Source: Nonomuraea gerenzanensis | GTDB lineage: Bacteria; Actinomycetota; Actinomycetes; Streptosporangiales; Streptosporangiaceae | Direction of reading: 5' to 3' | Assembly: GCF_020215645.1 (NCBI RefSeq) | Contig: NZ_CP084058.1 | Span: forward strand, 7,502,001 to 7,566,000 | DNA: 64,000 nt | Part shown: positions 8,988-16,076 of the stretch, piece after piece | Layout: every line of letters starts with the position of its first letter | Numbering within the stretch: the first letter of the stretch is position 1 | Translations under genes and position numbers: made by a program | Notes under the pieces: generated by a model | The model's database searches: none | The model's input: the letters and a program-made list of their open reading frames with translations, nothing else | What the model was told of the DNA's origin: nothing

Positions 8988-9014
8988 CGCTCTCCCGCCC
9001 TTCCCCGGTACGGC

Positions 9015-9506
9015 TTACTTGCCTTCTCCGTGCAGCGCCTCCTGCAGCGCCTGCTCGGTCTCGCGCGACAGGGAGGACTTCAGCACGGTGCCGCCGTACT
9101 TGCTGAGCGCGGCCACGGCCTTGTCCGGGGTCACCTTCTCCACCACCAGGAACAGCGCGGACGTGCCGGGCTGCAACATGTCGCGCACCTGCTGCTGGAA
9201 GGCCCGGTCGATGCCGGACTTCTCCACCTTGCCCATCACCGCGCCGAGACCGGCTCCCAGGGCCATGCCGAGGAACGGCACGAAGAACAGCATGCCGAAC
9301 AGCAGCCCCCAGAACATGCCCCAGGTCGCGCCGCTGGCCACCGGCTGGTGGTGGGTGCTGACGTGCAGCTTGCCCTCGGCGTCGCGGGAGATCACCGCCA
9401 CGGCGTCGGGCTGGATGATCAGCTCGCTGGTGAGCCGCTGAACCTCGCGTTCGGCCTCGTAGGCCGTCGACTCGTCCGGGTAGCCGATCGCGATCAGGTC
9501 CGCCAT
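9015..9506 (-). CDS. DUF1269-domain membrane-associated protein
   Basis: 163 residues beginning MADLIAIGYPDESTAYEA. A ferredoxin-like alpha/beta N-terminus is followed by a Gly-rich hydrophobic hairpin (near residues 58-92, GATWGMFWGLLFGMLFFVP) and a second alpha/beta half (FLVVEKVTPDKAVAALSKYG), the usual layout of DUF1269 proteins. ATG 9506 is chosen for its GGAAGGAG site rather than the upstream 9554. First gene of the operon running to 7728; a palindromic operator lies 64 bases upstream. Proposed membrane stress role is by association only. Confidence 0.88.
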   Translation of the reverse strand: MADLIAIGYPDESTAYEAEREVQRLTSELIIQPDAVAVISRDAEGKLHVSTHHQPVASGATWGMFWGLLFGMLFFVPFLGMALGAGLGAVMGKVEKSGIDRAFQQQVRDMLQPGTSALFLVVEKVTPDKAVAALSKYGGTVLKSSLSRETEQALQEALHGEGK

Positions 9507-9570
9507 CGCACACTCCTTCCTGTCTGTTCTCCTCAGCACCCAGCAGACGCTCACCGGGGGGCCCGCATCA

Positions 9571-9616
9571 TCACCCGCACAGGGTGAGCGGGCGCGTGTT
9601 CACCCTCGGGGGGTGA
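9571..9616. promoter_or_regulatory. Two palindromic operators in a divergent promoter, copies 4 and 5
   Basis: TCACCCGCACAGGGTGA (9571-9587) and TCACCCTCGGGGGGTGA (9600-9616), both with perfect arms, starting 29 bases apart. The first is 64 bases from the minus-strand start at 9506 and the second 61 bases from the plus-strand start at 9678, so each divergent gene has its own copy at the same distance. Confidence 0.8.
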
Positions 9617-9677
9617 TGAACGGCCGCTCCGCCGGGGGCACGTTGGGCTGCGGACGGTGACCTTGGGAGGTGCTCGC

Positions 9678-12347
9678 ATGAACGCGGAGAGGCAACGGCT
9701 GGAGCAGTCGGCTGCGCCCGACGCCCCGTGGCGCCGGTGGGGCCCCTATCTCAGCGAACGCCAGTGGGGCACGGTCCGCGAGGACTACGGCTCCGGCGAG
9801 GCGTGGGACTACCTCCCGCACGACCACGCCCGCTCCCGCGCCTACCGCTGGGGCGAGGACGGCCTCGGCGGCATCAGCGACGACCGGCAGCGGCTGTGCC
9901 TGTCGGTGGCCCTGTGGAACGGCAGGGACCCGATCCTGAAGGAGCGGCCGTTCGGGCTGACCAACGGCGAGGGCAACCACGGCGAGGACGTCAAGGAGTA
10001 CTACTACTACCTCGACAACACCCCCACGCACTCCTACATGAAGTTCCTGTACAAGTACCCGCAGGCCGAGTTCCCCTACGCCGACCTGGTGACCGTCAAC
10101 GGCGCCCGGGACCGGCAGGCGTTCGAGTACGAGCTGCTCGACACGGGCGTCTTCGACGACGGCCGCTACTTCGACGTCTTCGTCGAGTACGCCAAGGCGG
10201 CGCCCGAGGACGTGCTGGTCCAGGTCACCGTGGCCAACCGCGGCCCGGAGCAGGCCGAGGTCCACGTGCTGCCGACGGTGTGGTTCCGCAAGACCTGGTC
10301 CTGGCCGGGTGGCACCGCCAAGCCCGCCCTGCGCGCGACCGGCGACTCCATCGTCCGGGCCGAGCACGAGGAGCTGGGCACGTACCACGTCTACTTCCAG
10401 CAGGGCGCGCCGCTGCTGTTCACCGAGAACGAGACGAACAACGAGCGGGTGTTCGGCAGTCCCAGCACCACGCCGTACGTCAAGGACGGCATCGGCCGGC
10501 ACGTCGTCGAGGGCGCCGAGAACGCCGTCAACCCCGCCAGGACCGGCACGAAGGCGGCGGCGCACCACGTGCTGAGCGTCCCGGCGGGCGGCACGGCGAC
10601 CGTGCGGCTCCGGATGACCGCGGGCGAGGTCGCCGACCCGCTCGGCGCGGCCTTCGACGAGCTCTTCGAGCTGCGGCGGGCCGAGGCCGACGGCTTCTAC
10701 GCCGAGCTCACCCCGGCAGGCTCCAGCGCCGATGAGGCGGCGGTGCTCCGCCAGGCCCTCGCCGGGCTGCTGTGGAGCAAGCAGTACTACTGCTACGACG
10801 TGGACGGCTGGCTGCGGGCGCACGGGCAGGACCCGTGGACCCCGTCGGACCGGCGCAACCACGGCTGGTTCGGGATGGACGCCCACGACATCATCGTCAT
10901 GCCGGACAAGTGGGAGTACCCCTGGTTCGCGGCCTGGGACCTGGCCTTCCACGCGGTCGCGCTGGCCGTCGTGGACCTCGACCTGGCCAAGCACCAGGTG
11001 GAGCTGCTGCTGGACGACAGGTACCTGCACCTCAGCGGCCAGATGCCGGCCTACGAGTGGAACTTCAGCGACGTCAACCCGCCCGTGCACGCCTGGGCGG
11101 CGCGCTTCATCTACCTGCTGGAGACGCAGCTCCGCGGCCAGGGCGACCTGGACTTCCTGCAGCGGGTGTTCCAGAAGCTGCTGCTGAACTTCGCCTGGTG
11201 GCTCAACCGCAAGGACCCCGAGGGCCGCAACGTGTACGAGGGCGGCTTCCTCGGCCTGGACAACATCGGCGTGTTCGACCGCAGCGCGCCGCTGCCCACC
11301 GGCGGCTCCCTGGACCAGGCCGACGGCACCGCCTGGATGGCCTTCTACGCCCAGAACATGTTGCAGCTCGCCGTGGAGCTGACCGGTCGCGACCCCGCCT
11401 ACGAGGACCTCGCGGTCAAGTTCGCCGGGCACTTCCTGTGGATCGCCGCCGCCACCGACCGGGTGGGCGACGTCAAGGACGAGATGTGGGACGAGGCCGA
11501 CGGCTTCTTCTACGACGTCCTGCGGCTGCCCGACGGCTCGGGCTCGCGGCTGCGGGTGCGCTCGCTGGTCGGGCTGCTGCCCCTGTGCGCCTCCACGGTC
11601 TTCCCGCCGCTCGCCCCCGAGGGCGAGGAGGGCCCGCTGGCCGCGAAGATCCGCCGCTTCGCCGAGCGGCATCCGTGGCTGCGCGGCGGCATGTCGGCCG
11701 CAGACCGGCAGGGCGTGGCGGGGCGGCGGCTGCTGTCGCTGCTCGACGAGGGCAAGCTGCGCCGGGTGCTGGCCCGCATGCTCGACGAGGAGGAGTTCCT
11801 GAGCCCGTACGGCATCCGTTCCCTGTCGCGCCACCACCTCGACCACCCCTACGAGTTCTGGGCGGCCGGGCAGTCCTACCAGGTCCGCTACGTGCCGGCC
11901 GAGTCCGACAGCGGCATGTTCGGCGGCAACTCCAACTGGCGGGGGCCGGTCTGGGTGCCGATGAACGCGCTGATCATCCGGGCGCTGCTGAACCTGTACG
12001 TCTTCTACGGCGACGACTTCACCGTGGAGTGCCCCACCGGATCCGGCAACCGGATGACGCTGTTCGAGGTGGGCAAGGAGCTCGCCGCCCGGCTCACCCG
12101 CATCTTCCTGCCCGACGAGGACGGCCGCCGCCCGCTGTACGGCGGGCTGCGGATCTACCAGGAGGACCCCCACTGGCGGGACCTGCTGCAGTTCCACGAG
12201 TACTTTCACGGGGACGACGGGGCGGGGCTCGGCGCCGCGCACCAGACCGGATGGACGGCCGACATCGCCGTCTTCATGATCTTTTTCGGCAACCTCTCCG
12301 CCGCCGACCTGCTGGCCGGGCACCGAACCAAGGAGCCGGGACGATGA
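9678..12347 (+). CDS. GH63/MGH1-like glucosidase
   Basis: 889 residues, no signal peptide, so probably cytosolic. ATG 9678 follows GGGAGG; an in-frame GTG at 9657 is less likely. It shows the wording of actinobacterial GH63-like glucosidases: WDYLPHDHARSRAYRWGED near residue 45, LTNGEGNHGEDVKEYY near 100, and the (alpha/alpha)6 barrel with GWFGMDAHD, EWNFSDVNPPVHAW and NSNWRGPVWVPMN in the C-terminal half. The family hydrolyses alpha-glucosidic or related linkages; the natural substrate here is unknown. It is coupled by a 4-base overlap to the amylase-family gene and preceded by an operator at 9600. Confidence 0.9.
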   Translation: MNAERQRLEQSAAPDAPWRRWGPYLSERQWGTVREDYGSGEAWDYLPHDHARSRAYRWGEDGLGGISDDRQRLCLSVALWNGRDPILKERPFGLTNGEGNHGEDVKEYYYYLDNTPTHSYMKFLYKYPQAEFPYADLVTVNGARDRQAFEYELLDTGVFDDGRYFDVFVEYAKAAPEDVLVQVTVANRGPEQAEVHVLPTVWFRKTWSWPGGTAKPALRATGDSIVRAEHEELGTYHVYFQQGAPLLFTENETNNERVFGSPSTTPYVKDGIGRHVVEGAENAVNPARTGTKAAAHHVLSVPAGGTATVRLRMTAGEVADPLGAAFDELFELRRAEADGFYAELTPAGSSADEAAVLRQALAGLLWSKQYYCYDVDGWLRAHGQDPWTPSDRRNHGWFGMDAHDIIVMPDKWEYPWFAAWDLAFHAVALAVVDLDLAKHQVELLLDDRYLHLSGQMPAYEWNFSDVNPPVHAWAARFIYLLETQLRGQGDLDFLQRVFQKLLLNFAWWLNRKDPEGRNVYEGGFLGLDNIGVFDRSAPLPTGGSLDQADGTAWMAFYAQNMLQLAVELTGRDPAYEDLAVKFAGHFLWIAAATDRVGDVKDEMWDEADGFFYDVLRLPDGSGSRLRVRSLVGLLPLCASTVFPPLAPEGEEGPLAAKIRRFAERHPWLRGGMSAADRQGVAGRRLLSLLDEGKLRRVLARMLDEEEFLSPYGIRSLSRHHLDHPYEFWAAGQSYQVRYVPAESDSGMFGGNSNWRGPVWVPMNALIIRALLNLYVFYGDDFTVECPTGSGNRMTLFEVGKELAARLTRIFLPDEDGRRPLYGGLRIYQEDPHWRDLLQFHEYFHGDDGAGLGAAHQTGWTADIAVFMIFFGNLSAADLLAGHRTKEPGR

Positions 12348-13825
12348 GGAAGCAACGCGCACCGATCATCTACGAGGTCAACACCCGGGTGTGGCTCAGC
12401 GACGTGGGGCTCCGCTACGGCTGCCCGGCCCGCCTCCAGGACGTGCCGAAGGAGGCGTGGGACGAGCTGAGCCCGCCGGGGGTCGACACGATCTGGCTGA
12501 TGGGCGTCTGGCAGCGCAGCCCCGAGGGCCGCGCCATCGCGCTGGCCGACCCGGAGCTGCGCAGGGGCTTCGCCGAGGCGCTGCCGGGCGTCACCGACGG
12601 CGACATCGCCGGCTCGCCGTACTGCGTGCGCGACTACGTCGCCGACGAGGGCGTGGGCGGCCCGGAGGGGCTGGTGGCGGCGCGGGCGGAGCTCAACCGG
12701 CGCGAGCTGGCCCTGCTGCTCGACTACGTCCCCAACCACGTGGCCCCCGACCACCCCTGGGTGGCCGCGCACCCCGAGTACTTCGTCCGGGGCGGCGCCG
12801 AGGACCTGGGCCGTGACCCCGCCGCCTTCCTCGAACGCGGTGGCCACGTCTACGCCAGGGGCCGGGACCCGTTCTTCCCGCCGTGGCCGGACGTCGTCCA
12901 GCTCAACGCCTTCTCCCAGGGCCTGCGCACCTCCACCGTGGACACCCTGGCCCGCATCGGCGAGTACTGCGACGGGGTGCGCTGCGACATGGCGATGCTG
13001 ATGACCAACCAGGTGTTCGACAGGACCTGGGGCGCGCGGGCCGGCAGGGCGCCGGCCAAGGACTTCTGGCCGTCCGTCCTCGACCGGGTCAGGAAGCGGC
13101 ACCCGGGGATGACGTTCGTGGCCGAGGCGTACTGGGACATGGAGTGGACGCTGCAGCAGCAGGGCTTCGACTACTGCTACGACAAGCGCCTGTACGACCG
13201 GCTGCTGGGCGGCGACGCCGGCTCCGTGCGGGCGCACCTGACCGCCGGGCTGTCCTACCAGCAGGGCCTGGTGCGGTTCCTGGAGAACCACGACGAGCCC
13301 AGAGCCGCCGCGACCATGCACCCGGCCAAGGCGCGGGCGGCGGCGACGATGATCGCGACCCTGCCCGGCGCGGTGCTGTGGCACGAGGGCCAGTTCGAGG
13401 GCCGGCGGGTCCGGGTGCCGGTCTTCCTCGCCCGCCGTCCCGACGAGCCCGCGGCCGAGGGCCTGCGCGCCTTCCACGAACGGCTCATCGCCGCCGTGGC
13501 CTCCTCCGGCATGCGTGACGGCGCGTGGCGCCTGCTCGACTGCCACGGCTGGCCCGACAACGGGTCCTGCGCCGGCATGCTGGCCTGGAGCTGGGCCGGG
13601 GCGGACGCGCGGCACCTCGTCGTGATCAATCTCCAGGACCGCCCCGCGCAGGCGCGCCTGCCGCTGCCCTGGCCCGGCCTGCGGGAGCGGCAGTGGATCC
13701 TGCGCGACCTGCTCACCGGCGCCGTCCACGAGCGGGCCGGGACCCCGATGCACACCGAGGGCCTGTACGTCGAGCTCGACGGCTGGGCGACGCACGTCTT
13801 CACGGTAGAGCCCGCCGCCCCCTGA
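12344..13825 (+). CDS. Alpha-amylase-family (GH13-like) glycosyl hydrolase
   Basis: 493 residues. ATG 12344 overlaps the glucosidase stop (ATGA). The (beta/alpha)8 regions are visible: LLDYVPNHVAPDHPW (region I), YCDGVRCDMAML with the nucleophile Asp near residue 213, TFVAEAYWDMEW with the acid/base Glu near residue 263, and FLENHDEPRAA (region IV) near 313. No signal peptide, so it should act inside the cell on storage or imported alpha-glucans, or on a glycosyl transfer. Its exact specificity cannot be read. Cotranscribed with the glucosidase and with the DUF6069-like gene 28 bases downstream. Confidence 0.92.
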   Translation: MRKQRAPIIYEVNTRVWLSDVGLRYGCPARLQDVPKEAWDELSPPGVDTIWLMGVWQRSPEGRAIALADPELRRGFAEALPGVTDGDIAGSPYCVRDYVADEGVGGPEGLVAARAELNRRELALLLDYVPNHVAPDHPWVAAHPEYFVRGGAEDLGRDPAAFLERGGHVYARGRDPFFPPWPDVVQLNAFSQGLRTSTVDTLARIGEYCDGVRCDMAMLMTNQVFDRTWGARAGRAPAKDFWPSVLDRVRKRHPGMTFVAEAYWDMEWTLQQQGFDYCYDKRLYDRLLGGDAGSVRAHLTAGLSYQQGLVRFLENHDEPRAAATMHPAKARAAATMIATLPGAVLWHEGQFEGRRVRVPVFLARRPDEPAAEGLRAFHERLIAAVASSGMRDGAWRLLDCHGWPDNGSCAGMLAWSWAGADARHLVVINLQDRPAQARLPLPWPGLRERQWILRDLLTGAVHERAGTPMHTEGLYVELDGWATHVFTVEPAAP

Positions 13826-13853
13826 CCACCGATCCCACGAAGGGCGAACGACG

Positions 13854-14351
13854 ATGGCTTACTCGATGTACGACGGAGAATCGCAGCTCGCGCCCTCCTC
13901 TCCCCCTCCCCCCGTGATCGACCTGCGCCGGCTCTGGGGCGGCGGCCTGGCCACCGCCATGGTCGCCGCGCTGGTGGCGTGGGTGGCCGTGCTCATCGCG
14001 CGGGCCGTCTTCAACGCCGAGCTGCTGACCCCGGAGAGCAGGGGGCTGACCCGCGCGTCCGGCACGACCCTGTACGTCATCTCCGCCGGCGCGGGAGCGC
14101 TCATCGCCACGCTGATCCTGCAGCTCATGGTCGCGCTCACACCGCGGCCACTGGCCTACTTCGGCTGGATCATCGGGCTGATCACGGTGGCCTGCTCCGT
14201 CCTGCCCTTCACCGTGGAGGCACCCCTGCTCGACCAGCTCCTCACGGGCTTCGCCAACCTCGCCGTCGGGCTCGTCATCGTGACGCTGCTGCCCAAGGTC
14301 GGCTACCACACGATCCGGCCGGGCGAGCCCGCTCCACCGCCCCTGCAGTGA
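13854..14351 (+). CDS. DUF6069-like membrane protein
   Basis: 165 residues with four membrane helices: about residues 29-51, 75-95, 102-120 and 127-147. A short Pro/Ser-rich N-terminus precedes them and a Pro-rich tail follows. ATG 13854 has GAAGGGCGAACGACG upstream. The layout (four helices, loop after helix 1 with a Thr/Ser-rich external segment) is that of DUF6069, a family of unknown function. It closes the plus-strand operon beginning at 9678. Confidence 0.78.
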   Translation: MAYSMYDGESQLAPSSPPPPVIDLRRLWGGGLATAMVAALVAWVAVLIARAVFNAELLTPESRGLTRASGTTLYVISAGAGALIATLILQLMVALTPRPLAYFGWIIGLITVACSVLPFTVEAPLLDQLLTGFANLAVGLVIVTLLPKVGYHTIRPGEPAPPPLQ

Positions 14352-14392
14352 CGGCACCGGCGGGCAGGAACAGCGGCGTCACCGCCGCCGCG

Positions 14393-14641
14393 TCACTGCC
14401 CGCCGAACCATCCGCGGCGCCGCTCGTCCCAGCGCCGGTCCTGGCGCGCCTCGCCCTTCCGCTCGTCCTCCTCCAGCTCGGCCACGATCCTGGCCCAGCG
14501 GACGGGGTTCACCCAGACACCGGCGTCGTGCGCGCCCGTGGGGGGCGGCGGGGAGTGGCGCTTGCGCCACATGCGCCGGGCCGTCCGCGACAGCCACCAG
14601 ACAACAGTGCCCAGGACGATGAGTTGGAGGAGTAGCTCCAT
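14393..14641 (-). CDS. Small single-helix membrane protein
   Basis: 82 residues, MELLLQLIVLGTVVWWLSR... One N-terminal membrane helix (residues 2-18), a basic stretch RRMWRKRH, then a soluble charged tail with ARIVAELEEDERKGEARQD that is likely helical. ATG 14641 follows GGGAGG; the upstream in-frame start at 14716 would add an unlikely Arg/Gly-rich stretch. Convergent with the DUF6069-like gene. An operator copy lies 85 bases upstream. Function unknown. Confidence 0.75.
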   Translation of the reverse strand: MELLLQLIVLGTVVWWLSRTARRMWRKRHSPPPPTGAHDAGVWVNPVRWARIVAELEEDERKGEARQDRRWDERRRGWFGGQ

Positions 14642-14726
14642 GGTGCCTCCCTGCTTCGTGCCCGCCGGGAACGCTCGGCCGTGCCGTCGATGGCCGCAGT
14701 ATCCGGCCCGTCGCAACCAGCCCGAA

Positions 14727-14785
14727 TCACCCGCTACGGATGAAACCGCGACAGATGGGCGGTCGGCTTCACCCTCACGAGGTGA
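14727..14785. promoter_or_regulatory. Two palindromic operators in a divergent promoter, copies 6 and 7
   Basis: TCACCCGCTACGGATGA (14727-14743) and TCACCCTCACGAGGTGA (14769-14785), each one mismatch from perfect symmetry, starting 42 bases apart. The first faces the minus-strand start at 14641 (85 bases), the second the plus-strand start at 14836 (50 bases). This repeats the two-site layout at 9571-9616. Confidence 0.72.
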
Positions 14786-14835
14786 TGTGTCCCCGGCTCC
14801 GCCGCGCGAGGCTGACCGGCAGGGGAGGTGGGCTC

Positions 14836-15258
14836 ATGACTGAGGACCACGCGCCGATCCCGGCGACCGCCAAGGACAACTGGGCCCTGGGGATCGCCGC
14901 CTTCGCCGGGTGCGTGATGGTGATGATCGCGATCTTCCAGGTCGTCACCGGGATCGCCGCGCTCGTGAACGGTGAGACCTATCTGATGACCGAGCACCGG
15001 CTCCTGCTCGCCGATCCGGCGACGTGGGGCTGGGTGCATCTGGTGCTGGGAGTCCTGGTCGGGCTCGCCGCCTTCGGGATCTTCGCCGGGGTGGGCCCGG
15101 CCCGCGCCGCCGGGATCCTGCTCGCGGCGATCGGCGCGCTCGCGAACTTCCTCGACCTGCCCGTGCGGCCGCTGTGGTCGGCGGCGCTGATCGCCCTGTA
15201 CGTCACGGTCATCTGGGCCCTGTCCGTCTACACGCGCCCGTACCGCGCGGACGGCTGA
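14836..15258 (+). CDS. DUF7144-like membrane protein, paralogue 3
   Basis: 140 residues with four membrane segments. It carries FAGCVMVMIAIFQVVTGIAA and ATWGWVHLVLGVLVG in the same positions as the paralogues at 6735 and 7728, though its third loop differs (GPARAAGILLAAI in place of LWARIVGI). ATG 14836 follows GGGGAGGTGG; an in-frame ATG at 14740 lies inside the operator region and is rejected. Function unknown. A terminator follows 27 bases after the stop. Confidence 0.85.
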   Translation: MTEDHAPIPATAKDNWALGIAAFAGCVMVMIAIFQVVTGIAALVNGETYLMTEHRLLLADPATWGWVHLVLGVLVGLAAFGIFAGVGPARAAGILLAAIGALANFLDLPVRPLWSAALIALYVTVIWALSVYTRPYRADG

Positions 15259-15285
15259 CCCCGCCCCACCGGCACTCAAGGCGAG

Positions 15286-15322
15286 CGCCCGGCCCGCCGG
15301 ATCACCACCGGCGGGCCGGGCG
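15286..15322. terminator. Strong stem-loop terminator
   Basis: CGCCCGGCCCGCCGG (15286-15300) pairs perfectly with its complement at 15308-15322 around a 7-base loop. It lies between convergent genes ending at 15258 and 15449. The rest of the gap (15323-15448) shows nothing I can name. Confidence 0.88.
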
Positions 15323-15448
15323 ACATGCTGAGCAGGGTCGTCAGCAGGGGTCGTCAGCGGGGCGGACCGTCACCGGCGGCGACGGCTCACTCTCCTGGCC
15401 GTGCGCCGCCCGGTGCGCCGGGCCACCCTTCGAGCTCCGAACATGTCC

Positions 15449-15997
15449 CTACCTCCCGTCACTCGACTGCTCCAGGGCCGCCAGCCGCTCGGCCTCCTCC
15501 GCCGTGTGCAGCCCCAGCGCGATGAGGTCGAAGGGGCTGATGAAACCGTCGCTGATGCGGAAGCCGCCCGCCCGCAGCACGGCGTCCCGCAGCGGGACCG
15601 CCCAGTGGTGCTCCAGCAGGAGGAGCGCGGCCGCGCTGTCGTTGGGGATCTCCTCCAGGACGTCCCAGACCTCCTCGTCGGAGGGCATCACGTGCAGGCC
15701 CGATTCCTGGACGGTCTGGGCGCCGGCCACCGCGCCCGCCTCGATGCCCTCCTCACCCTCGATGCCGAGCCCGATGAGGGCTCCGATCTTGGTGCCGAAC
15801 TCGATCGCCTCTTCCTCCGTGAGGTTGCTGAGGTGCTCGATCTCGACCTCGCCCGCCTTGTCCTTGTAGACGGCGAGCGCGTCGATCACGCGCACGGTGT
15901 CGCTCTTCCGCAGCCGCTCCAGCTCGGCGATGATCTCGCCGTGGAACTGGGGATGGTTGAACCCCAGCACGATGAGCTGGACGGGTCCGATCGCCAT
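15449..15997 (-). CDS. DUF6325/DUF1269-like protein, paralogue 2
   Basis: 182 residues, MAIGPVQLIVLGFNHPQFHG..., with ELERLRKSDTVRVIDALAVYKD, LSNLTEEEAIEFGTKIGALIG and LLLEHHWAVPLRDAVLRAGG, parallel to the protein at 8159. It is more acidic than its paralogue, with a Glu-rich loop near residues 76-90. ATG 15997 has GGAGGGCG upstream. A palindromic operator is 62 bases upstream. Function unknown; probably a soluble stress-cluster protein. Confidence 0.85.
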   Translation of the reverse strand: MAIGPVQLIVLGFNHPQFHGEIIAELERLRKSDTVRVIDALAVYKDKAGEVEIEHLSNLTEEEAIEFGTKIGALIGLGIEGEEGIEAGAVAGAQTVQESGLHVMPSDEEVWDVLEEIPNDSAAALLLLEHHWAVPLRDAVLRAGGFRISDGFISPFDLIALGLHTAEEAERLAALEQSSDGR

Positions 15998-16059
15998 GTC
16001 CGCCCTCCTCTGCTTGTCGTCGGTGCGGTCAGCGTGCCGAGGACGGGGCGGGACGGTCA

Positions 16060-16076
16060 TCACCCGTCGAGGATGA
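16060..16076. promoter_or_regulatory. Palindromic operator, copy 8
   Basis: TCACCCGTCGAGGATGA, 62 bases before the DUF6325-like start at 15997. Unusually it overlaps the last codons and stop of the upstream gene (which ends at 16060), so operator and coding sequence share the same bases. Confidence 0.7.

Noticed and set aside
9600..12362. A 920-codon minus-strand open frame over the glucosidase gene
   Set aside because: Antisense shadow; the plus-strand frame has family motifs and a ribosome binding site, and the shadow runs through the operator region.
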